A stretch of 64,000 nt of DNA from Bufo bufo. Its lineage: Eukaryota; Chordata; Amphibia; Anura; Bufonidae. The notes beneath the pieces are model-generated. The model was given only the letters and a program-made list of their open reading frames with translations. It had not been told where the DNA came from and ran no database searches. A program made the translations under genes and the position numbers. The stretch covers positions 334,148,294 to 334,212,293 of the forward strand of contig NC_053390.1 of NCBI RefSeq assembly GCF_905171765.1, written 5' to 3'. Below are positions 1 to 11,400 of this stretch, in pieces; positions within the stretch are counted from its first letter, which is position 1; every line of letters begins with the position of its first letter.

Positions 1-2235
1 ATTGGTGGTGAAGTGGTGCTGTTCGGCAGTACGACTGACGCGAGCGTGCTGCAGCTGAAACTCCACTATGGCCTGCTGCTGCTCGCACAGTCTCTCCAGC
101 ATGTGCAAGGTGGAGTTCCACCGGGTGGGCACGTCGCATATGAGGCGGTGAGCGGGAAGGCCGAAGTTCCGCTGTAGCGCAGACAGGCGAGCAGCGGCAG
201 GATGTGAACGGCGGAAGCGCGCACAGACGGCCCGCACTTTATGCAGCAGCTCTGACATGTTGGGGTAGTGGTGAATGAACCTCTGCACCACCAAGTTCAG
301 CACATGCGCCAGGCAAGGGATGTGCGTCAAACCGGCTAGTCCCAGAGCTGCCACGAGATTTCGCCCATTATCGCATACCACCAGGCCTGGCTTGAGGCCC
401 ACCGGCAGAAACCACTCGTCGGTCTGTTGTTCAATACCCCGCCACAACTCCTTTGCGCTGTGGGGCCTGTCCCCCAAACATATGAGTTTCAGAATGGCCT
501 GCTGACGTTTACCCCGGGCTGTGCTGAAGTTGGTGGTGAAGGTGTGTGGCTGACCGGATGAGCTGGTGGAAGCAGTGGAGGAGGAAGCCGAGTAGGAGGA
601 GGAGGCTACAGGAGGCAGAGAATGATGCCCTGCGATCCTAGGGGGCGGAAGGACGTGCGCCAAGGAACTGTCCGCCGGGGGCCCAGCCGCCACTACATTC
701 ATCCAGTGTGCAGTTAGTGAGATATAGCGTCCCTGGCCGTGCTTACTGGTCCACGTATCTGTGGTTAGGTGGACCTTGCCACAAATGGCGTTGCGCAGTG
801 CACACTTGATTTTATCGGACACTTGCATGTGCAGGGAAGGCACGGCTGTCTTGGAGAAGTAGTGGCGGCTGGGAACCACATACTGCGGGACAGCCATGGC
901 CATCAGCTGTTTGAAGCTGTCTGTGTCCACCAGCCGGAATGACAGCATTTCAAAGGCCAGCAGTTTAGAAATGCTGGCGTTCAGGCCAAGGGCTCGAGGG
1001 TGACTCGGGGGGAATTTGCGCTTCCTCTCTAAGGTTTGAGATATTGAGAGCTGAACGCTGCTGTGTGATATAGTGGAGACGCTAGTTGACGGTGGCGGTG
1101 GTGGTGGTGTCGGTGGCACATCCTCTGTTTGCTGCTCGGCAGGTGGCAACATTCCTCTCGAGGCGGAAGCCGAGGCAGCAGCGGTAGAGGGAGCAGGGGG
1201 AGCCTCAGCGAGTGCCTGGTTTTTAAGGTGTGTACCCCACTGCAGTTCATGCTTTGCATGTAGATGCCTGGTCATGCAGGTTGTGCTGAGGTTCAGAACG
1301 TTAATGCCTCGCCTCAGGCTCTGATGGCAGAGCGTGCAAGTCACTCGGGTCTTGTCGGTAGGACATTGTTTAAAGAAGTGCCATGCCAGGGAACTCTTTG
1401 AAGCTGCCTTTGTGGGGCTGGGTCCCTGTTGGCGATGTCCAGTAGCAGGCGAACTCTGGGGGCGGCGGCTCGTCTGCTTTGGCCCCCTTCTCCCTCTTTG
1501 GCTTCGCTGTTGTCTCGGTCTCACCACTACCTCTTCCTCTGAACTGTGAAAGTCATCGCCACGACCTTCAGTCCATGTGGGGTCTAAGACCTCATCGTCC
1601 TCTGCATCGTCTTCCACCCAGTCTCCCTCCCTGACCTCCTCCTGTTTAGTCTGCACACTGCAAAAAGACACGGCAGTGGGCACCTGTGTTTCGTCATCAT
1701 CAGAGAGTCGGTGACTCTGCTGTGGTGGTATTCCCATGTCCTCTTCATCTGGAGACATAAGTGGTTGTGCGTCAGTGCATGGTATGTCTTCCTCCACTGG
1801 GGAAGGGCTAGGTGGACGCCCCTGGGAAACCCTGGAAGCAGAGTCTTCAAACAGAAGAAGAGACTGCTGCATAACTTGTGGCTCAGACCGTTTCCCTGAT
1901 ATGCTTGGGGGTGATGTGACAGACTGATGGGCTTGGTTTTCAGGTGCCACCTGTGCGCTTTCCGCAGAAGACTGGGTGGAAGACCATGTGGTGAACGTGC
2001 TGGAAGCACTGTCGGCCACCCAATCGATTAATGCCTGTACCTGCTCAGGCCTTACCATCCTAAGAGCGGCATTGGGCCCCACGAGATATTGCGGTACATT
2101 CTGCCGGCTAGTTGAGGGAGTTTGTTCCCTACTGTGTGCGCCTGGGGCCGAACGGCCACGTCCTCTACCAGCAACAGAGGCTCCACGGATACCACCACGA
2201 CCGCGTCCTCGTCCCTTAATAGTATTTTTCTTCAT
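1..2235 (-). CDS. hAT transposase with BED zinc finger, partial (3' end off window)
   Basis: Transposase expected to bind the element ends and excise and reinsert the DNA in the nucleus. The ATG at 2235-2233 opens a frame that I find uninterrupted to the window edge (745 codons). It aligns with the A2 protein along its length. The N-terminus is RG-rich, followed by an acidic Ser/Asp-rich stretch. A BED-type finger (CxxC then HxxxxH) lies near 1380-1230. The hAT core follows: TTDTW near 770-760, the CDNGRN-type motif near 380-360, and a PTRWNST motif near 120. The C-terminal dimerisation domain is off-window. At 63-61 the codon is GAG, where A2 has TAG. No lesion is visible, so this copy may still be coding. 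Whether it is expressed cannot be judged here. Confidence 0.82.
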   Translation of the reverse strand, partial: MKKNTIKGRGRGRGGIRGASVAGRGRGRSAPGAHSREQTPSTSRQNVPQYLVGPNAALRMVRPEQVQALIDWVADSASSTFTTWSSTQSSAESAQVAPENQAHQSVTSPPSISGKRSEPQVMQQSLLLFEDSASRVSQGRPPSPSPVEEDIPCTDAQPLMSPDEEDMGIPPQQSHRLSDDDETQVPTAVSFCSVQTKQEEVREGDWVEDDAEDDEVLDPTWTEGRGDDFHSSEEEVVVRPRQQRSQRGRRGPKQTSRRPQSSPATGHRQQGPSPTKAASKSSLAWHFFKQCPTDKTRVTCTLCHQSLRRGINVLNLSTTCMTRHLHAKHELQWGTHLKNQALAEAPPAPSTAAASASASRGMLPPAEQQTEDVPPTPPPPPPSTSVSTISHSSVQLSISQTLERKRKFPPSHPRALGLNASISKLLAFEMLSFRLVDTDSFKQLMAMAVPQYVVPSRHYFSKTAVPSLHMQVSDKIKCALRNAICGKVHLTTDTWTSKHGQGRYISLTAHWMNVVAAGPPADSSLAHVLPPPRIAGHHSLPPVASSSYSASSSTASTSSSGQPHTFTTNFSTARGKRQQAILKLICLGDRPHSAKELWRGIEQQTDEWFLPVGLKPGLVVCDNGRNLVAALGLAGLTHIPCLAHVLNLVVQRFIHHYPNMSELLHKVRAVCARFRRSHPAAARLSALQRNFGLPAHRLICDVPTRWNSTLHMLERLCEQQQAIVEFQLQHARVSRTAEQHHFTTN

Positions 2236-2290
2236 TGTTGCGATTCAACTCGCACCACAATGAAATATATTATTTTTTATAAGCAAAATC

Positions 2291-4133
2291 CCCTCACTGG
2301 AATACTTTCAGTCTTTTGACTGTATGGATTACAGATGGAATGACTGTTATATGTGAGTACCGCTTTCTTTGACAGATTCTAGTATGGGTACATATATGTT
2401 TTCCCAACCCCAGCACATTAGTTTGCTAATTCCAGATGTATGAAACGCAGGCCTAACTGTATCTAGTATATTGAACGCCAGATAAACTAACTTGGCCTTT
2501 TTTAAATAAAAAAAAAATTCCCTCACTGGAATACTTTCAGTCTTTTGACTGTATGGATTACAGATGGAATGACTGTTATATGTGAGTACCGCTTTCTTTG
2601 ACAGATTCTAGTATGGGTACATATATGTTTTCCCAACCCCAGCACATTAGTTTGCTAATTCCAGATGTATGAAACGCAGGCCTAACTGTATCTAGTATAT
2701 TGAACGCCAGATAAACTAACTTGGCCTTTTTTAAATAAAATAAAAATTCCCTCACTGGAATACTTTCAGTCTTTTGACTGTATGGATTACAGATGGAATG
2801 ACTGTTATATGTGAGTACCGCTTTCTTTGACAGATTCTAGTATGGGTACATAAATGTTTTCCCAACCCCAGCACATTAGTTTGCTAATTCCAGATGTATG
2901 AAACGCAGGCCTAACTGTATCTAGTATATTGAACGCCAGATAAACTAACTTGGCCTTTTTTAAATAAAAAAAAATTCCCTCACTGGAATACTTTCAGTCT
3001 TTTGACTGTATGGATTACAGATGGAATGACTGTTATATGTGAGTACCGCTTTCTTTGACAGATTCTAGTATGGGTACATATATGTTTTCCCAACCCCAGC
3101 ACATTAGTTTGCTAATTCCAGATGTATGAAACGCAGGCCTAACTGTATCTAGTATATTGAACGCCAGATAAACTAACTTGGCCTTTTTTAAATTAAAAAA
3201 AAAATTCCCTCACTGGAATACTTTCAGTCTTTTGACTGTATGGATTACAGATGGAATGACTGTTATATGTGAGTACCGCTTTCTTTGACAGATTCTAGTA
3301 TGGGTACATATATGTTTTCCCAACCCCAGCACATTAGTTTGCTAATTCCAGATGTATGAAACGCAGGCCTAACTGTATCTAGTATATTGAACGCCAGATA
3401 AACTAACTTAGCCTTTTTTAAATAAAAAAAATTCCCTCACTGGAATACTTTCAGTCTTTTGACTGTATGGATTACAGATGGAATGACTGTTATATGTGAG
3501 TACCGCTTTCTTTGACAGATTCTAGTATGGGTACATATATGTTTTCCCAACCCCAGCAAATTAGTTTGCTAATTCCAGATGTATGAAACGCAGGCCTAAC
3601 TGTATCTAGTATATTGAACGCCAGATAAACTAACTTGGCCTTTTTTAAATAAAAAAAATTCCCTCACTGGAATACTTTCAGTCTTTTGACTGTATGGATT
3701 ACAGATGGAATGACTGTTATATGTGAGTACCGCTTTCTTTGACAGATTCTAGTATGGGTACATATATGTTTTCCCAACCCCAGCACATTAGTTTGCTAAT
3801 TCCAGATGTATGAAACGCAGGCCTAACTGTATCTAGTATATTGAACGCCAGATAAACTAACTTGGCCTTTTTTAAATAAAAAAAATTCCCTCACTGGAAT
3901 ACTTTCAGTCTTTTGACTGTATGGATTACAGATGGAATGACTGTTATATGTGAGTACCGCTTTCTTTGACAGATTCTAGTATGGGTACATATATGTTTTC
4001 CCAACCCCAGCACATTAGTTTGCTAATTCCAGATGTATGAAACGCAGGCCTAACTGTATCTAGTATATTGAACGCCAGATAAACTAACTTGGCCTTTTTT
4101 AAATAAAAAAAAAATTCCCTCACTGGAATACTT
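2291..4133. repeat. 228-bp tandem array (8 units plus partial) upstream of A1 transposase
   Basis: Units beginning CCCTCACTGGAATAC start at 2291, 2520, 2749, 2977, 3207, 3434, 3661, 3888 and 4117, so the period is 227-230 bp. The last copy breaks off after about 17 bases. Units differ mainly in the length of an A-run and a handful of substitutions. The array lies between the transposase start and the element end, in the position of a 5' untranslated or promoter region. The related element A2 has a tandem array at the same place with a different unit. Confidence 0.95.
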
Positions 4134-4864
4134 TATGGCTTTTCACTGTATGGATTACAGGTGGACTGGTATTAGTAGGGGTGACACAAGCACACCCAAG
4201 TCCCTGATGTAGGATTTCTATGGCACAGACCACTATTACAAGTGATTAATGGACGTTGGGAGAGATTGTGCTGCAGCACTAGTCCCAAGATGGCCGCCGC
4301 CTATCAGCCCAGTAACATGTGCCACAAAATGGTCTGCACAACCTTTAAAAAAAATAGCCTTGGACTGTGCTGCTAAATCGCTATTGGTCTGAATCCCAGG
4401 TGTAGATGTCTGACTTGTTTGGAGCTTTGGAATGCACACTGTGGCAGCTTCTGCTGCAACACTACAAGTCGCAAAATGGCGGCCGGCGGTCAGCCCAGGT
4501 ACATGTGGATGGAAAAATCACTCTGGCCACTCTAAAAATAGCCAATCCCTATCAAAAAAGCAGCTCAGCTGCAGTTGTTCAGATGAATCACAGGTGGAGG
4601 AGAGAAATTTGCTTCCAGTTATTCAATTATCCCTGCCTATTCTCGCCCTAGCATCAGCTGCGTCTATCCCTGTTCTATTCACATCGGGAGTGAGCACGTC
4701 CCGACGTGCGCACAAGCTTATAAAGAGGCTGAGTCACATGCTGCACTTGGCCAATCACAGCCTTGCCAATAGTAGGCATGGCTGCGATGGCATCTTAGGG
4801 CAAGTAGTATGATGCATGTTGATTGGCTGCTTTGCAGCCTTTCAAAATGCGCCAAAATACATGC
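4134..4864. other. Non-coding leader of A1
   Basis: About 730 bp between the array and the terminal block with no gene seen. It contains two inverted 'aagatggccgcc'/'aaatggcggcc' stretches and ends with a block (about 4770-4850, near gcagcctttcaaaatgcgcc) matching the A2 leader near 57160-57230. Open frames here are short and have no recognisable domains. Confidence 0.5.
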
Positions 4865-4981
4865 CGAACGACGAACCCGAACCCGAACTTTTACGAAAAA
4901 GTTCGGGTTCGGGTCCGTGTCACGAACACCCCAAAATTCGGTACGGACCCTAACTATGCTCGAACTGTTCGCTCAACACTA
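4865..4981 (-). promoter_or_regulatory. A1 terminal inverted repeat and subterminal CGAAC/GTTCG cluster
   Basis: The terminal 117 bp contain repeated cgaacccgaac and gttcgggttcg words in both orientations, able to form a hairpin around 4870-4915. The same arrangement occurs at A2 57030-57150, and a related one at the ends of B1, B2 and E. Subterminal repeats of this kind are usual binding sites of hAT transposases; that these bind is inference. Confidence 0.6.
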
Positions 4982-5209
4982 GTTTTAATCCATAAAGGGC
5001 ATAAATCACCTAACATTCCTAAATTGTTTTGAATAACGTGCTTTAAAACATCAGGTATGATGTTGTATCGATCAGGTAGTGTAAGGGTTACGCCCGCTTC
5101 ACAGTGACAGACCAAACTCCCCGTTTAACACACCGCAAACAACCGCAAACAGTCCATTTGCACAACCGCAAACTCCCCATTTGCACAAGGTTGGATACCA
5201 AGCTAGCTA

Positions 5210-6856
5210 CAGTCAGGTCCATATATATTGGGACATTGACACAATTCTAACATTTTTGGCTCTATACACCACCACAATGGATTTGAAATGAAACAAACAG
5301 GATGTGCTTTAACTGCAGACTGTCAGCTTTAATTTGAGGGTATTTACATCCAAATCAGGTGAACGGTGTAGGAATTACAACAGTTTGCATATGTGCCTCC
5401 CACTTGTTAAGGGACCAAAAGTATTGGGACAATTGACTTCTCAGCTGTTCCATGGCCAGGCGTGTGTTATTCCCTCATTATCACAATTACAATGAGCAGA
5501 TAAAAGGTCCAGAGTTCATTTCAAGTGTGCTGTTTGCATTTGGAATCTGTTGCTGTCAACTCTCAAGATGAGATCCAAAGAGCTGTCACTATTAGTGAAG
5601 CAAGCCATCATTAGGCTGAAAAAAACAAAACAAACCCATCAGAGAGATAGCAGAAACATTAGGCGCGGCCAAAACAACTGTTTGGAACATTCTTAAAAAG
5701 AAGGAACGCAGCGGTGAGCTCAGCAACACCAAAAAACCCAGAAGTCTACGGAAAACAACTGTGGTGGATGAACAAAGAATTCTTTCCCTGGTGAAAAAAA
5801 CACCCTTCACAACAGTTGGCCAGATCAAGAACACTCTCCAGGAGGTAGGTGTAAGTGTGTCAAAGTCAACAATCAAGAGAAGACTTCACCAGAGTGAATA
5901 CAGAGGGTTCACCACAAGATGTAAACCATTGGTGAGCCTCAAAAACAGGAAGGCCAGATTAGAGTTTGACAAATGATATCTAAAAAAGCCTTCACAGTTC
6001 TGGAACAACATCCTATGGACAGATGAGACCAAGATCAATTTGTACCAGAGTGATGGGAAGAGAAGAGTATGGAGAAGGAAAGGAACTGCTCATGATCCTA
6101 AGCATACCACCTCATCAGTGAAGCATGGTGGTGGTAGTGTCATGGCGTGGGCATGTATGGCTGCCAGTGGAACTGGTTCTCTTGTATTTATTGATGATGT
6201 GACTGCTGACAAAAGCAGCAGGATGAATTCTGAAGTGTTTCGGGCAATATTATCTGCTCATATTCAGCCAAATGCTTCAGAACTCATTGGACTACGCTTC
6301 ACAGTGCAGATGGACAATGACCCAAAGCATACTGCAAAAGCAACCAAACAGTTTTTTAAGGGAAAGAAGTGGAATGTTATGCAATGGCCAAGTCAATCAC
6401 CTGACCTGAATCCGGTTGAGCATGCATTTCACTTGCTGAAGACAAAACTGAAGGGAAAATGCCCCAAGAACAAGCAGGAACTGAAGACAGTTGCAGTAGA
6501 GGCCTGGCAGAGCATCACCAGGGATGAAACCCAGCGTCTGGTGATGTCTATGCGTTCCAGACTTTAGGCTGTAATTGACTGCAAAGGATTTGCAACCAAG
6601 TATTAAGAAGTGAAAGTTTGATTTATGATTATTATGTCCCATTACTTTTGGTCCCTTAACAAGTGGTAGGCACATATGCAAACTGTTGTAATTCCTACAC
6701 TGTTCACCTGATTTGGAAGTAAATGCCCTCAAATTAAAGCTGACAGTCTGCAGTTAAAGCACATCTTGTTTGTTTCATTTCAAATCCATTGTGGTGGTGT
6801 ATAGAGCCAAAAATGTTAGAATTGTGTCGATGTCCCAATATTTATGGACCTGACTG
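5210..6856 (+). mobile_element. Tc1/mariner element Tc1-1
   Basis: Bounded by TA dinucleotides at 5208-5209 and 6857-6858. The left end cagtcaggtccata and the right end tggacctgactg are inverted copies. The terminal repeats extend roughly 230 bp, because the segment around 5225-5420 reappears inverted at 6625-6845. It interrupts the duplicated transposase piece of B1: B2 reads agctagcca where this element sits in agctagcTA. One transposase pseudogene is inside. Confidence 0.95.
5568..6567 (+). pseudogene. Tc1 transposase (DD34E), inactivated
   Basis: Cut-and-paste transposase of the Tc1 family. The start at 5568 gives MRSKELS. The frame is lost near the A-rich run around 5620, where an indel shifts to the frame that carries the rest. 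N-terminal helix-turn-helix DNA-binding regions are visible (REIAETLGAAKTTVWNIL, then STIKRRL). The catalytic triad is in place: D in WTDETKI (about 6024), D in QMDNDPKHTAK (about 6310) and E in DLNPVEHAF (about 6415). Lesions: the frameshift, a TGA at 5974-5976 just before the first catalytic motif, and a TAG at 6565-6567 about 14 codons before the usual C-terminus. Three lesions make activity very unlikely. Confidence 0.92.
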
Positions 6857-6858
6857 TA

Positions 6859-7310
6859 TGTCCTGTTCCTTGTCCTTACTGACATCATTGAAGGTCTATT
6901 CCTCCATCCAGCCACGTACAACACCAAGGGTCCCTGAAAGGTGACAACAAGCCCCCTGGGACGCCTGCTGTGGTTGGTCTTCCACCTCCTCAAAGCCACC
7001 TTCCTCTTCTGACTCCTCTTCTTCAGACTCCACTCTCTGCATTGCCGCAGGTCCAGCAATCGACGACGACAAGGCTGCTTCTGGTGGCTATGGTGACCAC
7101 AACTCTTCCTCTTCACGCTCATCTAAGGCCTGATCCAGCACTCTTCGCAGGGCACGTTCCAGAAAAAACGCATATGGGATGAGGTCGATGATGTTGCCTT
7201 GGGTTTGACTGACCAGGTTTGTCGCCTTCGCAATAGGACGCATGAGCCTACAGCCATTGTGCATGAGCGTTCAGTAACGCGGCCAAAAAATACCCAGCTC
7301 CGCAGAGGCT
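6859..7310 (-). pseudogene. Duplicated acidic-linker fragment of hAT transposase in the B1 3' flank
   Basis: This stretch, together with 5190-5209 before the Tc1 insertion, is a diverged direct copy of the B1 transposase segment at about 9125-9630. Shared features include the coding block for the acidic linker (Glu-rich runs) and the preceding helix region (LRRVLDQAVDE). The same duplicate is present in B2 at about 31980-32450, where it is open for 168 codons. It therefore predates the split of the two copies. It lies downstream of the transposase stop and cannot be part of that frame. No function is evident. Confidence 0.75.
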
Positions 7311-7349
7311 GTCCTCTTTTTTTTTTAATTAAAAAAAATCTGTTCTTAC

Positions 7350-7775
7350 CAGTTTAATCTCTGTTTTGTCCCCTATCAGGGGCCGGTGTATGGAATAGAT
7401 TTTAGGAACCGGGAGATGGAAAAAGATGCTTGGTCGGTCCTCTTACTTCCAAATTGGGGCACTGCGCGTGCGCCGTGCAATGTTCTGTGCCACCAGATAT
7501 GAGTGGTGTGTTAAATAGTACTATTCCTATCAGTTTAATCCCTGTTACGTCCCCTATCAAGGGCCGGTGTATCAAATAGATTTTAGGAACCGGGAGATGG
7601 AAAAAGATGCTTGGTTGGTCCTCCTACTTCCAATTTGGGGCACTGCGCGTGTGCGCCGTGCAATGTACTGTGCCACCAGATTTGAGTGGTGTGTTAAGTA
7701 GTACTATTCCTATCAGTTTAATCCCTGTTACGTCCCCTATCAGGGGACATGTATGGAATAGATTTTAGACAACCG
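7350..7775. repeat. 181-bp tandem array in B1 3' flank (2.3 units)
   Basis: Units starting cagtttaatc begin at 7350, 7531 and 7714. Each holds ccctatcagggg, a gggagatggaaaaagatgc block and a caccagatatgagtgg-like block. B2 has the same array with more units at 32491-33075. The last unit here is truncated. Confidence 0.9.
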
Positions 7776-8455
7776 CAAAGAGTTGTCAATAGTTGACACA
7801 CTCATGACATAAATTTTATTCCTGTATGCGTCAATCTTGGTGTAGTGATGACTATGCTCGTGCGCACGTTTGGGAGATTGCAGGCGATGGGGGTTTTTCA
7901 AAGTCTATTGTCGTGCTGAGGTAGTTCAGTGACAGTTAAGTGACCCAGAAAACAATGATTCTGCAGTGTGGGCCCATTGTTGGTCTAGTAGGCTTTAATG
8001 ATCACCTTAGATAATCACAAAGAAAATGAATGTTTTTTCTATGCAAAATTATCCAGCCGATCGCTTTTGGTCTGTTCACAATGAAGCAATGACCTTGTCA
8101 TCTGGGGTGTGCCAACATTGCCATTGCCAACACACTCATAGAGGTGGTCGCTTCATTGTGATACGCAAGCCCCTTCACCACAGCAAGGTAACGATCACGA
8201 AGGGGAATTGACACATGTATGTGCCGTTTGTTTTTGCAGCCACAGTGCAGCACCAGAGGCCAGAAAAATTAGGCATGTACACATGCCTGAAAAATTTATG
8301 TTTTCCAGGCAGAAAGTGCACTAAAACATTTTGGCTTGAACCCTAGTTGGTGGCAGATAAGTCACGCAAGTCATCCGGCATGCAGAGATAAAATACAGCA
8401 GCGTGTGGACCATTTTTAGCCCAAGGCAGCTTATCTCATCATCACCAGGCCTTTA
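7776..8455 (-). other. B1 3' untranslated flank with a short antisense open frame
   Basis: No transposase sequence is present. A plus-strand frame at 8026-8211 (61 codons, starting MNVFSMQNYPADRF and containing CQHCHCQHTH) is also present in B2 at 33315-33515 with few changes. It resembles nothing I recognise. Because the two elements are closely related, shared openness is weak evidence for coding. Confidence 0.35.
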
Positions 8456-11400
8456 TTAGTCAAATGTATCGCCCACGGTCAGTCCCTTCGGGATCCATGC
8501 CTCATTCATCTTAATAAAGGTGAGGTAATCTAGACTTTTTTGACCTAGGCAACTTCTCAGTGACAATACCTCCTGCTGCACTGAAGGTCCTTTCTGACAG
8601 GACACTTGAAGCGGGGCAGGCCAGAAGTTCTATCACAAATTGGGATAGCTCAGGCCACAGGTCAAGCCTGCACACCCAGTAGTCAAGGGGTTCATCGCTC
8701 CTCAGAGTGTCGATATCTGCAGTTAAGGCGAGGTAGTCTGCTACCTGTCGGTCGAGTCGTTCTCTGAGGGTGGACCCCGAATGGCTGTGGCGATGCGTAG
8801 GACTTAAAAAGCTCTGCATGTCCTCCATCAACAACACGTCTGTAAAGTGTCCTGTCCTTACAGGCGTGGTCGTGGTAGGAGGATTACTTTCACCTCTTCC
8901 CCTGTTAGATTCCCATTGTGCTGTGACATCACCCTTATACGCTGTGTAAAGCATACTTTTAATTTATTTTGGAACTGCTGCATCCTTTCCGACTTGCGGT
9001 AATTCGGTAAAATTTCAGGCACTTTCTGCTTATACCGGGGGTCTAGTAGCGTGGCTTCCCAGTACAGGTCGTTCTCCTTCAGCCTTTTTATACGAGGGTC
9101 CCTCAACAGGCACGACAGCATGAAAGACCCTATTTGCACAAGGTTGGATGCCGAGTTACTCATGTACCGTTCCTCGTCCTCAGTGATCTCACTGAAAGTC
9201 TGTTCTTCCCCCCAGGCACGTACAACACCACGGGTACCAGATAGGTGACAACGAGCACCCTGGGATGCATGCTGTGGTTGGTCTTCCTCCTCCTCCTCAA
9301 AGCCACATTCCTCCTCTGACTCCTCTTCCTCACACTCCTCTTCCAGCGTTGCCGCAGGTCCAGCAAGCGATGCTGATAAGGCTGTTTCTGGTGGTGATGG
9401 TGACCACAACTCTTCCTCTTCCTCTTCACGCTCATCTACGGCCTGATCCAGCACTCTTCGCAGGGCACGCTTCAGGAAGAAAACAAATGGGATGATGTCG
9501 CTGATGGTGCCTTCGGTGCGACTGACTAGGTTTGTCACCTCCTCAAAAGGACGCATGAGCCTACAGGCATTGCGCATGAGCGTCCAGTAACGTGGCAAAA
9601 AAATTCCCAGCTCCGCAGAGGCTGTCCTAGCACCCCGGGCATACAAATACTCGTTGACGGCTTTTTCTTGTTGGAGTAGGCTGTCGAACATTAGGAGTGT
9701 TGAATTCCAACGTGTCGGGCTGTCGCAAATCAAGCGCCTCACTGGCATGTTGTTTCACCGCTGAATATCGGAAAAGTGCGCCATGGCCGTGTAGGAACGC
9801 CTGAAATGGCCACACACCTTCCTGGCCTGCTTGAGGACGTCCTGTAAGCCTGGGTACTTATGCACAAAGCATTGTACAAACAGATTTAACACATGTGCCA
9901 TGCACGGCAAATGTGTCAACTTGCCCAAATTCAATGCCGCCAACAAATTGCTTCCTTTGTCACACACCACTTTGCCGATCTCCAGTTGGTGCGGAGTCAG
10001 CCACTGATCCACCTGTGCGTTCAGGGCGGACAGGAGTGCTGGTCCGGTGTGACTCTCTGCTTTCAGGCAAGTCAACCCCAAGACGGCGTGACACTGTCGT
10101 ATCCGGGATGTGGAATAGCGCCTGGGGAGCTGGGGGGAGTGCAGTTGATGTGGAGCAAGACGCAGCAGCAGAAGAGGACTCAGCCGAGGAGGTTATGTAA
10201 GAGGATGGAATAGGAGGAGTTGGCAGCAGGCCTCCCAGCAAGTCGTGGGGGTGTCACCAACTCCTCTGCAGAGCCACGCATTACATGCTTGGCAGCCGTC
10301 AGCAGGTTTACCCAATGCGCAGTGTAGGTGATATACCTGCCCTGACCGTGCTTTGCAGACCAGGTATCAGTGGTCAGATGGACCCTTGCCCCAACACTGT
10401 GTGCCAGAAATGCCATCACTTCCTTTTGCACAATCGAGTACAGGTTGGGGATTGCATTGTGTGCAAAGAAATTTCGGCTGGGTACCTTCCACTGCGGTGT
10501 CCCAATAGCTACAAATTTTTGGAAGGCCTCAGACTCCACCAGCTTGTATGGTAAAAGCTGGCGGGCTAAGAGTTCCGACAAGCCAGTTGTCAGACGCCGG
10601 GCAAAGGGGTGACTTTGTGACATTGGCTTCTTACGCTCAAACATGTACTTCACAGACACCTGACTGTGGGCAGATGAGCAGGAACTGCTCAAGGCGAGAG
10701 ACGGAGTGGCGGATGGTTGAGAGGGGGCAAGGAGGACAGCAGTGGTTGACGTGGCTGAAGATGCTGGACCAGGAGGAGGATGGCGGCTTTGAGTTTGTGT
10801 GCTGCTTGTACTCATGTGTTGATCCCATAGGCGTTTGTGATGTGAGATCATGTGCCTTCGCAAAGCAGTTGTACCTAGTTGGGTGTTGGACTTCTCACGA
10901 CTCAGTTTATTTTGGCACAGGTTGCAAATGGCACACTGCTGATCTCTGCAATCACGTCATTCTGGTGGTGGCAACAGCATGCGTTGATTGGCGTGCTGTC
11001 TGGCTGACCCCGGTAGCTCCTTGCGACGACCTCCCCCTGCTTCCAACTGTCTCCTCCCCCTGTCTCCTCCTCCTCTCTGTCTCCCCATCTGAACTTCCCC
11101 CTGTTCTTCTGCTCTTCGAACGGGCACCCACGTGACATCTACGGACACTTCGTCATCATCTGAATGAAAAATCCCAGCAGACGTGACTTGGATGCTCATA
11201 GGAATTTTATTGCCATATAACAATATGTCCCATATCCTAGGACGCGTTTCGGCTAGACAGCCTTTTTCAACTGACAGCCTGTTGAAAAAGGCTGTCTAGC
11301 CGAAACGCGTTCTAGGATATGGGACATATTGTTATATGGCAATAAAATTCCTATGAGCATCCAAGTCACATCTGCTGGGATTTTTCATTCAACTGCACGT

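Larger units (their letters stand above)
1..4981 (-). mobile_element. hAT element A1, 5' portion (cut by window start)
   Basis: Minus-strand hAT-superfamily DNA transposon. Its 5' end is at 4981, where the minus strand begins TAGTGTTGAGCG and fits the hAT TAGNG start. The first 80 bases read closely like the start of element A2 at 57030. Order on the minus strand: terminal GTTCG-rich block, unique leader, eight-copy 228-bp array, transposase. The 3' half lies outside the window. The 8 bases after the end (4982-4989, gttttaat) are the expected target duplication; the other copy is off-window. A1 is inserted in element B1, because the sequence right of 4981 matches B2 from about 31781 onward. 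Confidence 0.85.

Noticed and set aside
2291..4133. CRISPR-like array
   Set aside because: Units are contiguous 228-bp tandem copies with no alternating unique spacers; the DNA is eukaryotic.
11282..11320. Hammerhead ribozyme in the palindrome arms
   Set aside because: gaaacgcgt and a helix II-like ggct/agcc are present, but the CTGANGA core reads ctgttga or cagttga and no helix I is formed; kept only as a possible relic.
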